In this document: in pieces, positions 7,420 to 17,287 of the stretch
Layout: each line of letters starts with the position of its first letter
How positions within the stretch are numbered: the stretch's first letter is position 1
Assembly: GCF_001418205.1 (NCBI RefSeq)
Contig: NZ_LIQF01000003.1
Span: 310,001 to 374,000, forward strand
From: Marinomonas fungiae
GTDB lineage: Bacteria; Pseudomonadota; Gammaproteobacteria; Pseudomonadales; Marinomonadaceae
Direction: 5' to 3'
DNA: 64,000 nucleotides
The notes under the pieces: model-generated
What the model saw: only the letters and a program-made list of their open reading frames with translations
What the model was told of the DNA's origin: nothing
Database searches by the model: none
Made by a program: the position numbers and the translations under genes

Positions 7420-10053
7420 ATGGCAGAGCAAAAGCCGTCAGCAATTTATTTGAAAGACTACACTGTTCCAAATTTTCTGATTGATAAAACGGAATTGACG
7501 TTTGATCTTGATGAAACACAAACGATTGTCACTTCGCGCTTACATCTTCGTCGTAACCCAGACAGCACACAACAGACGTCGCCTCTTGTCCTAGATGGTG
7601 GAGAGGATGTGCAACTGATCGGTGTTGCCATTGACGATTACGCGCTGCCAAAAGAAGAGTACGCAATCAAAGATGACAAGCTGATCATTACTGCGACACC
7701 AAATGAATTCGTGCTGACTTGCGAAACCATGATTGAGCCGCAAAACAACACCAAGCTTGAAGGCTTATACCGTTCATCGTCTATGTTTTGCACCCAGTGT
7801 GAAGCCGAAGGCTTTCGTCACATTACCTATTACCTAGATCGTCCTGATGTGATGTCGATCTTTACGACCACTATCATTGCTGATGAAAACCGTTACCCCG
7901 TGATGCTGTCAAATGGTAACGAAATTGAGCGGGGCAAAACCGATGAAGGGAAGACCTTTGTTACTTGGCATGACCCGTTCAAGAAACCAGCCTACTTGTT
8001 TGCTTTGGTCGCAGGCAATCTTGAAGTGCTGAATGATAGCTTTACGACCATGAGTGGTCGTGATGTGAAGCTGCAAATTTTCACCGAGAAGCACAACATC
8101 GACAAAGTCGATTTTGCCATGGATTCGCTGAAGCGTTCTATGAAATGGGACGAAGAAGTCTATGGTCGTGAATACGATCTGGATATCTTTATGATCGTCG
8201 CGGTGGATGACTTCAATATGGGGGCAATGGAAAACAAGGGATTAAACATCTTTAACTCTTCTTGTTTGTTAGCCAGCCCTGAAACGACGACAGACGATGC
8301 TTATCTTCGGGTAGAAGCGGTTGTGGCACACGAGTATTTCCATAACTGGTCAGGTAACCGTGTTACTTGTCGTGACTGGTTCCAGTTAAGTCTTAAAGAG
8401 GGCTTTACGGTATTCCGTGATCAGTGTTTCTCAGCGGATACGCATTCTGATGTGGTGAAACGTGTTGAAGACGTCTCTTTCTTAAAAACAGCGCAATTTG
8501 CCGAAGACGCTGGACCGATGGCGCATCCGATTCGTCCTGCGTCATTTATTGAAATTTCTAACTTCTACACCTTAACGATTTACGAGAAGGGCGCTGAAGT
8601 GGTTCGTATGATTCATACGCTACTGGGCGCAGAAGGCTTCCGCAAAGGTTCTGATCTGTACTTTGAGCGTCATGATGGTCAAGCGGTGACCTGTGATGAT
8701 TTCGTTAGAGCAATGGAAGATGCCAACGGTGTTGATTTAAGCCAATTTAAGCGCTGGTACTCGCAAGCGGGCACACCTCGCTTAACGGTTACAGACAGCT
8801 ATGATGAACAAGCAAAAACCTACAGTTTAACCGTTCAGCAAATGACACCAGCAACGCCAAATCAGCCGACTAAACTGGCGCTTCATATCCCTGTTAAAGT
8901 TGGCTTGGTCAGCGCATCAAATGAAGCATTAACGTTTGATTACGCTGGGCAAACACAAGACGAAGTCGTGCTTCATGTGAACGATACCGAGCAAACGTTT
9001 GTATTTGAGAATGTATCGTCTAAGCCGGTGCCATCATTGCTACGTGGTTTCTCGGCGCCAGTGAAATTGGACTACGATTACTCTACAGAGCAATTGCTTC
9101 AGTTAATGTCTGGTGATCCGGATGGCTTTAACCGCTGGAGTGCCTCACAGCAACTTGCAGTAAATGAGTTGAATGCACTGATTAAGCAATACCAAAAAGG
9201 CGAAGCCCTAAGTAAAGAAACCCATTTGGTAGAAGGTTTCAAAGCCTTGTTAGCGGATAAAACTCTCGATCCAGCAATGGTGGCCTTGATTCTTAGCCTG
9301 CCAAGCCAGGCTTACCTATCTGAGTTGGCAGAGAAAATCGACCCGCAAGCGATCAAGGCGGCTCGCGAGCACCTGCGTGCTGTGGCAGGTAAAGCCCTAC
9401 AAGCAGAATTCAAACACGTTTATGAAAGCAACACAGTGACTGAGGCGTACCAAGCGAGCGCTGAGCAAATTGCCAAACGTTCTTTGAAAAATGCGGCTTT
9501 GATGTACTGGGTCGCTGCGGGCAGTGATGAAGCCAAATCAGCCGTTGTCCGCCAATACCGTAATGCCGATAATATGACTGATCAGTTCGCGGCGTTGTCT
9601 TGTCTGGTCCACTTTAACCTACCTGAAGCCGATGAATTGTTGAATGCGTTCTTCGAGCAGTGGCAGCACGAAGTGTTAGTAGTAAACAAGTGGCTAATGC
9701 TATCTGCCGCTCGAGAGCAAGAGAACGGCCTTGAGCAGATTAAGGCGCTGATGCAGCACCCCAATTTTGATATTAAGAACCCCAACAAACTGCGTGCGGT
9801 CATTGGCGGTTTAGGTCAGAACGTTGATACTTTCCATAATTTGGATGGTAGTGGTTACGCTTTTTTAGCAGATCAAATTATTTTGCTTAATAAACGCAAT
9901 CCGCAAATTGCTTCGCGTCTTTGTACGCCTCTGACTCGTTGGCAACGGATGGTGCCAGCTTTGGCAGAGAAAATGAAAGGGGAGCTTGAGCGCATTGCTC
10001 AAGAGGATCTTTCAAAGGATGTCTATGAAGTCGTTTCTAAAAGCCTAGCTTAG
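7420..10053 (+). CDS. pepN: Aminopeptidase N (M1 family zinc peptidase)
   Basis: PepN removes N-terminal residues from peptides in the cytoplasm. The 877-residue length agrees with E. coli PepN (870). GAMEN near 268-272 is the M1 exopeptidase motif. HEYFHNW places the zinc ligands at His304 and His308 with catalytic Glu305, and Glu327 in LKEGFTVFRD is the third ligand, 18 residues after His308-Asn309. The C-terminal Ig-like and helical-repeat domains are present at full length. It ends the nadK operon; a strong terminator follows after 10 bases. GAG within ATAGGAGCC lies 7 bases before its ATG. Confidence 0.95.
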   Translation: MAEQKPSAIYLKDYTVPNFLIDKTELTFDLDETQTIVTSRLHLRRNPDSTQQTSPLVLDGGEDVQLIGVAIDDYALPKEEYAIKDDKLIITATPNEFVLTCETMIEPQNNTKLEGLYRSSSMFCTQCEAEGFRHITYYLDRPDVMSIFTTTIIADENRYPVMLSNGNEIERGKTDEGKTFVTWHDPFKKPAYLFALVAGNLEVLNDSFTTMSGRDVKLQIFTEKHNIDKVDFAMDSLKRSMKWDEEVYGREYDLDIFMIVAVDDFNMGAMENKGLNIFNSSCLLASPETTTDDAYLRVEAVVAHEYFHNWSGNRVTCRDWFQLSLKEGFTVFRDQCFSADTHSDVVKRVEDVSFLKTAQFAEDAGPMAHPIRPASFIEISNFYTLTIYEKGAEVVRMIHTLLGAEGFRKGSDLYFERHDGQAVTCDDFVRAMEDANGVDLSQFKRWYSQAGTPRLTVTDSYDEQAKTYSLTVQQMTPATPNQPTKLALHIPVKVGLVSASNEALTFDYAGQTQDEVVLHVNDTEQTFVFENVSSKPVPSLLRGFSAPVKLDYDYSTEQLLQLMSGDPDGFNRWSASQQLAVNELNALIKQYQKGEALSKETHLVEGFKALLADKTLDPAMVALILSLPSQAYLSELAEKIDPQAIKAAREHLRAVAGKALQAEFKHVYESNTVTEAYQASAEQIAKRSLKNAALMYWVAAGSDEAKSAVVRQYRNADNMTDQFAALSCLVHFNLPEADELLNAFFEQWQHEVLVVNKWLMLSAAREQENGLEQIKALMQHPNFDIKNPNKLRAVIGGLGQNVDTFHNLDGSGYAFLADQIILLNKRNPQIASRLCTPLTRWQRMVPALAEKMKGELERIAQEDLSKDVYEVVSKSLA

Positions 10054-10063
10054 AAAAATCATG

Positions 10064-10092
10064 AAAAGCGCTGTTTAACAGCGCTTTTTTTT
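10064..10092 (+). terminator. Rho-independent terminator after pepN
   Basis: AAAAGCGCTGT (10064-10074) pairs with ACAGCGCTTTT (10078-10088) over a 3-nt loop and runs into eight T residues in all. It ends the nadK-pepN operon. Confidence 0.92.
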
Positions 10093-10171
10093 GAGGTAAA
10101 GGATCGTAACTAGAACTACAATTAAGTTATTGTTTTGACTGGTTTGAGCAGCAGAAGTGGGAGTTATAATA

Positions 10172-11869
10172 ATGAAAAAGCCATATCGCTATGTTGTACC
10201 TGTGGCGCTTGGGACAATTTTAACGGCCTGTAGTCATACCTCTGTCATAACAGACAGCGCTTCATCCGAATCCAATGCTCAAACTTTGTGGTCTGCGTCC
10301 CCTCAAGATGTAGAGCAGAGCAATGTGTTAAGCCCAGCAAAAGTCTCCGAGCTGGAGCTCTTGCGCCAACGCATAGCAGACAACGCTGATCGAATTGTCC
10401 AACTGACTGCTCAGCTTGATGAGAAAGATCGTTTGCTAGCCGAACTTATGTCGAATGACAAAGATGCTGCGCTTTTATTAACTATACAGCAGCTTGAAAA
10501 AGAGCGTAATGCGCTCGAAATACGCTATAACCAACTACGCTTGGAAAACGATCGTCTTACTGCTCAGATTCACACTCTTGAAAATGATATTCAGGTTACG
10601 AAGCTAAGCTCGTCAGAACAACAGGCAGACTTTGTTGCACTTAATCGTAATTTTAGAACGTTAGATAGTGCTCATTATGCCTTGTCTAAAGATTACCGTG
10701 ATTTATCCATCGAACACGCTCACTTAAAAAGTCAGCTTGATACCTTAACAGAGCAAAACAAACATCTCGCTCAAGAGTTTTCTTTGCTGAATGAAGAAAA
10801 CCTGAAATTAGGTGGCGCGTTATCGGAAGCGCGCGCTCAGCATCAAGTGCTATGGGATAAAATACGAGTACAGGGTAATGTTATCGATACCCTGCAGACC
10901 CAAAATGCTGAGTTACAGCGCAAAGGTGGTTTAATTATTGCTGCTGAAGGAAATCCAGACAATCTTCCTGACTTGGCTAAGCTAGAAGCAAAGATCACTC
11001 GACTGAAAGCTGAGCTATCTGCCCAGAATGACTTAATTTCAGGTTATCAAGTTGATGTGGCGCAATTAGAATCTGCTCTAACGCGTCAAGAGAACGACCT
11101 AAATGGGCAACTAGAAACACTGCAAAACCGTTATCAAGAGTTAACCGCACGTCATAAGCAACTCAATGCAGAATTATCAAACATGCGTGATATGTTAAAT
11201 GCGCGGGACCAGCGAATCGCGTCGCTACAACAAGAGCTTGATCGGTCTGATCAGCAAAAGGCTACGCTTTTAGCGGAGATTAAGCAGCTCCGTGAACAAC
11301 ATGAAGATTCACTGCAGCAGATTGTGAGCCTTGAGCAGCAAGCGGCAGTTGAAGCAGAGCAAAAGACCAAGTTGGAAAATCAGGTTAACAACTTGATTCC
11401 ATTTGAAGGGGCAGTGATGTCACTGCAGCGTCAGCTACAAAGTGAACTGACCAACGTGCGCTGGACTTTGCCCACTTCAGCTAATCTTCATGATACCTTT
11501 GAGATCCAGTTGTCTGCGGAAGTGAATAACCCTGTACAAGGGCAGACTTACTACGCCGAGCTCTTTGTGGACAGCGCGCTCAGTATGATGAGTGCTGCCG
11601 AAGCTGAATCTACTTTGAATCAAGGGCAGCTGAATTTTCGTTGGCGTCTAAGTGGTTTAAATGAGCGCCCTAATGCCACTATGAATGTTTCCGTTACTCA
11701 AGAAGTGAACTACAACGGTCAGGTGATCTTGCGTAAAATTTATCGTGACACTGAGAGTGTGGAGCTGATTTCCAAAGATTGGTTAAGTAAATATGGTTTC
11801 TGGGCGGCTGCCATCTTGGGCGGTCTGCTGATGGGGTTCGGTGTGGGCAAATTAGGTCGTCGCACTTAA
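10172..11869 (+). CDS. Coiled-coil lipoprotein with C-terminal membrane segment, unknown function
   Basis: The start is set at ATG 10172: GGGAG lies 9 bases before it, whereas a GTG at 10157 would overlap that site. The 565-residue protein opens with MKKPYR, a hydrophobic stretch and the lipobox LTAC (Cys20). Position +2 is Ser, which under the Lol rule favours the outer membrane. Residues about 50-400 are one long heptad-rich coiled coil full of Leu, Gln, Glu and Asn. Residues about 405-520 look like a beta-rich domain (VRWTLPTSANLHDTFEIQLS, then two repeats of similar style). The C-terminus, YGFWAAAILGGLLMGFGVG then KLGRR, looks like a glycine-rich transmembrane helix with a positive tail. 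I recognise no family. A lipid anchor at one end and a membrane helix at the other suggests a periplasmic tether. It stands alone between pepN and metH. Confidence 0.7.
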   Translation: MKKPYRYVVPVALGTILTACSHTSVITDSASSESNAQTLWSASPQDVEQSNVLSPAKVSELELLRQRIADNADRIVQLTAQLDEKDRLLAELMSNDKDAALLLTIQQLEKERNALEIRYNQLRLENDRLTAQIHTLENDIQVTKLSSSEQQADFVALNRNFRTLDSAHYALSKDYRDLSIEHAHLKSQLDTLTEQNKHLAQEFSLLNEENLKLGGALSEARAQHQVLWDKIRVQGNVIDTLQTQNAELQRKGGLIIAAEGNPDNLPDLAKLEAKITRLKAELSAQNDLISGYQVDVAQLESALTRQENDLNGQLETLQNRYQELTARHKQLNAELSNMRDMLNARDQRIASLQQELDRSDQQKATLLAEIKQLREQHEDSLQQIVSLEQQAAVEAEQKTKLENQVNNLIPFEGAVMSLQRQLQSELTNVRWTLPTSANLHDTFEIQLSAEVNNPVQGQTYYAELFVDSALSMMSAAEAESTLNQGQLNFRWRLSGLNERPNATMNVSVTQEVNYNGQVILRKIYRDTESVELISKDWLSKYGFWAAAILGGLLMGFGVGKLGRRT

Positions 11870-12010
11870 GTTTAGCGGCGTATATAAGCATTGGATCTGC
11901 TTGATAACGTCAGCGATACACATTCATTCACTTTGCTATTACTAAAATTCAACTACTTACATAGCTGGTTTGCTATAGTAGCCTCGCATTAAATTTTAGA
12001 GGTAGTGACA

Positions 12011-15000
12011 GTGGTCAAGTCTGGTTCGTATGACGTTATCGAAAGTCGTTTAAAGGATAATATCCTAATTCTGGATGGTGGTATGGGTACCATGATCCAG
12101 AGTTATAAATTGGAAGAGCAGGATTATCGTGGTGAGCGCTTTAGCGACTGGCATAGCGAACTAAAGGGCAACAACGACCTTCTGTCACTGACTCAGCCAA
12201 AAATCATCAAAGCCATTCACTCGGCGTACCTAGAAGCTGGCTCAGACATTATTGAGACCAACACCTTCAATGCTAACTCTATTTCGATGCTCGACTACCA
12301 TATGGAGTCTTTGAGCTATGAGATTAACTTCGAGTCAGCAAAACTTGCCCGTGAAGCGGCAGATGAATTTACCGCACAGAACCCAAGTAAACCTCGATTT
12401 GTGGCAGGTGCTGTTGGACCGACCAGCCGTACTTGTACGATTTCTCCTGATGTAAACGATCCTGGATTTCGTAACGTTTCGTTTGATCAATTAGTAGAAG
12501 CCTACACGGTTTCCATTGATGGTCTTATCAAAGGTGGTGCTGATCTACTTTTGATTGAAACCATTTTCGATACGCTGAACGCGAAAGCCGCAATCTTTGC
12601 TGCGCTACAGTACTTTGACGATCATGGTGTGCGTTACCCAATCATGATTTCCGGTACCATTACCGATGCATCTGGCCGTACGCTGTCAGGTCAAACTACC
12701 GAAGCCTTCTGGAACTCGATTGCTCACGCGCGCCCAATTTCTGTGGGCTTGAACTGTGCCCTTGGCCCAAAAGATCTTCGTCAGTATATCGAAGAGCTAT
12801 CAAACATTGCTGATACGCACGTATCGGCACACCCTAACGCAGGTCTACCAAACGCTTTTGGTGAATACGACGAATCCCCAGAAGAAATGCTGGAAGAGAT
12901 CCAAACTTGGGTCGATGCGGGCTTTTTGAACATCATTGGTGGCTGTTGTGGTACTGAGCCAAGCCACATCAAAGCGTTTGCAGATGCTTTCCTTGAGGCC
13001 GCACCTCGCGTGATCCCAGAGATTCCAAAAGAATGTCGTCTATCGGGTCTTGAGCCATTCAACATCAGTGATGAAAGCCTATTCGTGAACGTGGGGGAAC
13101 GTACCAACGTTACCGGTTCAGCGATGTTCAAGCGTCTAATCAAAGAGGGTGATTTTGACACGGCGCTTGATGTGGCTCGTCAACAGGTTGAGAACGGTGC
13201 CCAAATCATCGATATCAATATGGACGAGGGTATGTTGGACTCGGAAGCCGCTATGGAGCGCTTCTTGAAACTGATTGCCTCTGAGCCAGATATCTCTCGC
13301 GTGCCAATCATGCTGGACTCGTCTAAATGGGAAATCCTAGAGACAGGTCTTAAAAACATCCAAGGTAAGGGGGTGGTGAACTCGATCAGCTTGAAAGAAG
13401 GCGAAGAGAAGTTCATCGAACAAGCTAAACTGCTAATGAAATACGGTGCGGCCGTCATCGTCATGGCCTTTGATGAAGTCGGTCAAGCGGATACTCGTGA
13501 ACGTAAGATTGAGATTTGTCGTCGTTCTTACGATGTTTTGGTTAACAAAGTAGGCTTCCCACCAGAAGATATCATCTTTGACCCGAACATCTTTGCCATT
13601 GCTACCGGTATCGAAGAGCACAACCGTTATGCGTTGGACTTCATCGAAGCAACCGGTGATATCAAACGTGAGTTGCCTTACGCAAAAGTATCTGGTGGTG
13701 TGTCGAACGTTTCCTTCTCGTTCCGAGGTAATAACCCAGTGCGTGAAGCGATTCACGCGGTATTCCTATACCACGCGATTAAAAATGGCATGACTATGGG
13801 TATCGTAAACGCGGGCCAATTGGCGGTTTACGAAGACATTCCAAAGCGTCTGCGTGATGCAGTTGAAGATGCCGTACTGAACCGAACGCCAGAGGCAACC
13901 GATAATCTGCTTGCAATCGCTGGTGACTTCGTTGGTACTGGCGAGGCCGCGGAGAAAGAAACGCAAGAATGGCGCAGCCTTCCTGTAGGTGAGCGTCTGA
14001 CCCATGCTTTAGTAAAGGGTATTACGGAATTTATCGACGAAGATACAGAAGAGGCACGTCAGCAATTCGACCGTCCGCTGGAAGTAATCGAAGGTCCACT
14101 GATGGACGGCATGAGTGTGGTCGGGGATCTGTTTGGTTCCGGTAAAATGTTCCTCCCTCAAGTGGTAAAATCCGCCCGTGTTATGAAAAAAGCGGTAGCA
14201 TACCTAATGCCATTTATCGAAGAAGAAAAGCTTCGTAACAAATCGACTGCTTCGTCCAGCGCTGGCAAAGTTATTATGGCGACGGTTAAAGGCGACGTAC
14301 ACGATATCGGTAAAAATATTGTAGGTGTGGTACTTCAATGTAATAACTTTGAGGTCATCGACTTGGGTGTCATGGTGCCATCGGAGAAAATCCTGCGCAC
14401 CGCGAAAGAAGAAAATGCAGACATTATTGGTTTGTCTGGTTTGATCACGCCATCTCTAGACGAAATGGTACATGTGGCCAAGGAAATGCAACGCCAGAAT
14501 TTTCACATTCCAGTGATGATTGGTGGTGCGACTACGTCGAAAGCACACACAGCGGTTAAGATCGAGCAGAACTACAAAAACAACCAAGTAGTACACGTAA
14601 CCAACGCATCGCGCAGTGTTAGCGTCGCCAGCAACCTGCTAACTAAGGATGCGGAGCGTCGTGCGAAATTTATCGCCGAAGTGCAAGAAGACTACGAAAA
14701 AACACGTGAGCGCTTTAAAGATCGTGCCAAAGCAGGTCGTCGTGTATCGCTAGAGAAAGCCCGTTTGAATAAAACGCCTGTAGACTTCTCTGGAATCAAA
14801 ACGCCTGAGAAACTTGGTATTACAGTCTTTGATGCGGCAGACATTGACTTCAACGAAGTGCAAAATTACATCGATTGGACGCCATTCTTCCAAACATGGG
14901 AGTTAGCCGGTGCTTATCCTCGTATCTTGACCGATGAAGTGGTTGGTGAAGAAGCTACCCGTCTATTTGCGGATGCTAAAGCAATGCTTGCAACGGTTAT

Positions 15001-15739
15001 CGAAGAGAGCTGGCTGGATGCTAAAGCGGTTGTAGGCTTGTTCCCAGCGAACCAAATGAACCATGACGATGTGGTGATCTACACAGATGAATCACGTACA
15101 GAAGAAGTCATGACGCTGAATTTCCTACGTAATCAAAACGAGCTGAATGCACCGGGTAAATACAACCAGTGTCTATCTGACTTTGTCGCAACCAAAGAGC
15201 AGGGTAATGACTACATTGGTGCCTTTGCATGTGCGGCAGGTTTTGGTATTGATGCCATCGTTGCACGCTTCGAGGCTGATCATGATGACTACAACTCAAT
15301 CATGATTAAAGCCGTGGCAGACCGTCTGGCGGAAGCCACCGCGGAATACCTACACGAGAAAGTGCGTAAAGAGCTTTGGGGTTACGCGCCGGATGAATCG
15401 CTAACCAACGAAGAGCTAATTAAAGAGCGCTACAAAGGCATTCGTCCTGCACCTGGTTACCCAGCATGTCCTGATCACACTGAGAAAGACAAGTTGTGGG
15501 AATTGTTAGATGTGACCAACAATACAGGCATGCAGCTAACGGAAAGCTACGCCATGCTACCGACTGCTGCCGTAAGCGGCTGGTATTTTGGTAATGCTGA
15601 GAGCAACTACTTTGGTGTTGGTAAAATTGGTCCAGACCAAGTGGATAGTTATGCTGAGCGTAAAGGCATGACTAAAGATGATGCCGAGCGTTGGTTGGCG
15701 CCGAACCTAGGATACGATCCAGAGGATGACCGAATCTAA
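12011..15739 (+). CDS. metH: Cobalamin-dependent methionine synthase
   Basis: MetH transfers a methyl group from 5-methyltetrahydrofolate via cob(I)alamin to homocysteine. All four modules are present in about 1242 residues. The homocysteine domain has zinc ligands in GLNCALG and GGCCGTEP. The pterin domain includes [11 protein letters not shown]. The cobalamin domain includes [16 protein letters not shown], whose DxHxxG histidine is the lower cobalt ligand. The AdoMet-binding reactivation domain contains [16 protein letters not shown] chose GTG 12011 because AGAGG ends 8 bases before it; GTG at 12005 would leave only 2 bases. The 3' end overlaps the next gene by 14 bases, and the adenosyltransferase gene follows, so the operon ties methionine synthesis to cobalamin processing. 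I see no cobalamin riboswitch or clear MetR site upstream. Confidence 0.96.
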   Translation: MVKSGSYDVIESRLKDNILILDGGMGTMIQSYKLEEQDYRGERFSDWHSELKGNNDLLSLTQPKIIKAIHSAYLEAGSDIIETNTFNANSISMLDYHMESLSYEINFESAKLAREAADEFTAQNPSKPRFVAGAVGPTSRTCTISPDVNDPGFRNVSFDQLVEAYTVSIDGLIKGGADLLLIETIFDTLNAKAAIFAALQYFDDHGVRYPIMISGTITDASGRTLSGQTTEAFWNSIAHARPISVGLNCALGPKDLRQYIEELSNIADTHVSAHPNAGLPNAFGEYDESPEEMLEEIQTWVDAGFLNIIGGCCGTEPSHIKAFADAFLEAAPRVIPEIPKECRLSGLEPFNISDESLFVNVGERTNVTGSAMFKRLIKEGDFDTALDVARQQVENGAQIIDINMDEGMLDSEAAMERFLKLIASEPDISRVPIMLDSSKWEILETGLKNIQGKGVVNSISLKEGEEKFIEQAKLLMKYGAAVIVMAFDEVGQADTRERKIEICRRSYDVLVNKVGFPPEDIIFDPNIFAIATGIEEHNRYALDFIEATGDIKRELPYAKVSGGVSNVSFSFRGNNPVREAIHAVFLYHAIKNGMTMGIVNAGQLAVYEDIPKRLRDAVEDAVLNRTPEATDNLLAIAGDFVGTGEAAEKETQEWRSLPVGERLTHALVKGITEFIDEDTEEARQQFDRPLEVIEGPLMDGMSVVGDLFGSGKMFLPQVVKSARVMKKAVAYLMPFIEEEKLRNKSTASSSAGKVIMATVKGDVHDIGKNIVGVVLQCNNFEVIDLGVMVPSEKILRTAKEENADIIGLSGLITPSLDEMVHVAKEMQRQNFHIPVMIGGATTSKAHTAVKIEQNYKNNQVVHVTNASRSVSVASNLLTKDAERRAKFIAEVQEDYEKTRERFKDRAKAGRRVSLEKARLNKTPVDFSGIKTPEKLGITVFDAADIDFNEVQNYIDWTPFFQTWELAGAYPRILTDEVVGEEATRLFADAKAMLATVIEESWLDAKAVVGLFPANQMNHDDVVIYTDESRTEEVMTLNFLRNQNELNAPGKYNQCLSDFVATKEQGNDYIGAFACAAGFGIDAIVARFEADHDDYNSIMIKAVADRLAEATAEYLHEKVRKELWGYAPDESLTNEELIKERYKGIRPAPGYPACPDHTEKDKLWELLDVTNNTGMQLTESYAMLPTAAVSGWYFGNAESNYFGVGKIGPDQVDSYAERKGMTKDDAERWLAPNLGYDPEDDRI

Positions 15740-16181
15740 TTCGCCTTTTAGCCTTAATGTAGGCACTCAACTAAAGATCCCAAGCCAAGCGGCTTGGGAT
15801 CTTTTCATACAGCCAGCGCAAGCCAACTGGAATCACGCACTACAATCTTTTGACGCGACACTTGGCTTTCATACGGGCTCGATTCTTACCATGAAATTTC
15901 AAGCACTGCGTGGGCCGGTGGTAATGAAATTTGAAATTTTGGAATCCAGTCCTGCCCAATGTCTCGTATTGGAACATTCATTTCGGCATTTATTGTTTAA
16001 GCATTCTGGACAAATATGCGTGCGCTTTGTTGAGCAAGGCAGCCTCCAATGTAGAGTGGAAATGCAATATGTTTTGATTGGTCCATTTGTTACGCGTGTG
16101 TGGACAGAAAAGAAATTAATCGTAAATAATATATTTAATTTATGGTTGGAAAGTTTAAAGCTTCAGTCTGAGAGGTTATAG
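15726..16181 (+). CDS. SRPBCC/START-like protein of unknown function
   Basis: A 151-residue soluble protein overlapping the end of metH by 14 bases and ending 3 bases before the adenosyltransferase gene. The pattern fits a helix-grip (SRPBCC) fold: an N-terminal strand ([10 protein letters not shown]), helices around [11 protein letters not shown], alternating strands such as [20 protein letters not shown] and QCLVLEHSF, and a long C-terminal helix ([14 protein letters not shown]). It has no signal peptide and no cofactor motif I can name. Its position between a B12 enzyme and a B12-modifying enzyme suggests a cobalamin- or methionine-related role, but this is inference from context only. Confidence 0.6.
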   Translation: MTESNSPFSLNVGTQLKIPSQAAWDLFIQPAQANWNHALQSFDATLGFHTGSILTMKFQALRGPVVMKFEILESSPAQCLVLEHSFRHLLFKHSGQICVRFVEQGSLQCRVEMQYVLIGPFVTRVWTEKKLIVNNIFNLWLESLKLQSERL

Positions 16182-16184
16182 GTT

Positions 16185-16793
16185 ATGGCAAAAGCAATTC
16201 ACGATCCGGAGAAGCATGCAGAACGCATGAAGAAGATCAAGCAGCATGTAGATAGACGAATTGCCAAAGCTCAAGAAGAAAAGGGTACCTTTGTTCTTCT
16301 AACGGGAAATGGCAAAGGGAAATCGAGCTCTGCTCTAGGTATGGTTGCCCGTGCGTTAGGCCACAATATGAAAGTAGGTGTGGTGCAGTTTCTAAAAGGT
16401 GAGTGGAACACTGGTGAAATAGACTTCTTTAAAGCGCAGCCTAATGTGACTTGGCATATTATGGAAACAGGTTTCACTTGGGAAAGCCAAAACCGTGAGC
16501 AAGACATCCAGAGCTCGAAAGAGACTTGGGTGAAAGCAGAACAACTCCTAGCAGACGAAAGCTATGATCTTGTGGTTTTAGACGAGTTAACTTACCTGCT
16601 TCATTATGAATACTTAGAAGCTGATAGAGTATTGAAAGCCTTGATGGAGCGCCCGGACATGCAGCACCTTGTGGTCACCGGACGTGGCGCAAGTGATGAA
16701 CTCATTGAGCTGGCCGACACTGTCAGTGAAATCAAAGATGTAAAGCATGCCTTTAAGCGAGGTATCAAAGCACAAAAAGGCTTGGAATTCTAA
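16185..16793 (+). CDS. cobO: Cob(I)alamin/corrinoid adenosyltransferase (CobA/CobO/BtuR family)
   Basis: The enzyme transfers the 5'-deoxyadenosyl group of ATP to cob(I)alamin or cobyrinic acid diamide. The 202-residue protein has the family's modified P-loop LTGNGKGKSSSALG at 39-52, then VGVVQFLKGEWNTGE and the LVVLDELTYLLHYEYL Walker-B-like helix. Length and order match E. coli BtuR (196 residues), so the salvage-type name btuR would be equally valid. It is the last gene of the metH string; a short CACCCA/TGGGTG hairpin (16795-16817) follows but lacks a T-tract. Confidence 0.92.
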   Translation: MAKAIHDPEKHAERMKKIKQHVDRRIAKAQEEKGTFVLLTGNGKGKSSSALGMVARALGHNMKVGVVQFLKGEWNTGEIDFFKAQPNVTWHIMETGFTWESQNREQDIQSSKETWVKAEQLLADESYDLVVLDELTYLLHYEYLEADRVLKALMERPDMQHLVVTGRGASDELIELADTVSEIKDVKHAFKRGIKAQKGLEF

Positions 16794-16847
16794 TCACCCA
16801 CCCCAATTGAATGGGTGAATATCTCTGGTAAATCTAATTTTGTGGTC

Positions 16848-16865
16848 CAATATTCTAGAATATTG
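16848..16865. promoter_or_regulatory. 18-bp perfect palindrome upstream of ridA
   Basis: CAATATTCTAGAATATTG is its own reverse complement, centred at 16856/16857 and 68 bases before the ridA start. A perfect dyad of this length in an AT-rich promoter region is a plausible binding site for a homodimeric regulator. No regulator can be named, and the -10/-35 positions are uncertain. Confidence 0.4.
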
Positions 16866-16933
16866 AAGCAAATAAGTCATAAAAACTGATTTTATATTGG
16901 TATTATGGTTTTTTTAACTACTGGAGAGTGAAT

Positions 16934-17287
16934 ATGCCTGCAATTGAACGTTTAGAAGTCGGTCAGCGTATGAGTCGCATTGTAAAAAGCAATGGTATGG
17001 TTTTTTTATGCGGTCAAGTTGCGGCAGATGCTAATACGGATATCACGGAGCAAACGCAGACTATGTTAGCAAAAGTCGATGCTTTACTAGATCAGGCAGG
17101 CTCTAGTCGCGAACATATGCTTTCAGCAACCATCTACCTTCGCGATATGAAAGATTTTGCTGCAATGAATGCAGTATGGGATGCATGGGTTCCTGAGGGG
17201 TGTGCACCAGCTCGAGCCTGCGTAGAGGCTCGTCTGGCACGTCAAGAATTGCTTGTGGAAATTTCTGTGGTAGCAGCAGAAAAGTAA
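16934..17287 (+). CDS. RidA family enamine/imine deaminase-like protein
   Basis: A 117-residue protein of the YjgF/YER057c/UK114 fold. RidA proteins hydrolyse reactive enamine and imine intermediates such as 2-aminoacrylate made by PLP enzymes. [11 protein letters not shown] near 96-106 has the conserved arginine that binds the substrate carboxylate, and FLCGQVAAD is the N-terminal signature. It is slightly shorter than canonical RidA (about 128) and may belong to one of the Rid2-Rid7 subfamilies, whose activity is less certain. ATG 16934 is chosen because GGAG lies 7 bases upstream; GTG at 16928 would sit on the ribosome site. The stop abuts that of the next, convergent gene with no spacer. 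Confidence 0.8.
   Translation: MPAIERLEVGQRMSRIVKSNGMVFLCGQVAADANTDITEQTQTMLAKVDALLDQAGSSREHMLSATIYLRDMKDFAAMNAVWDAWVPEGCAPARACVEARLARQELLVEISVVAAEK

Noticed and set aside
11870..12010. Cobalamin riboswitch or MetR site before metH
   Set aside because: The 135-base gap is too short for a B12 riboswitch and shows no B12-box or TGAA-N5-TTCA pair.
16795..16817. CACCCA/TGGGTG hairpin after cobO as a terminator
   Set aside because: Six-base stem without a T-tract; not strong enough to list as a separate feature.
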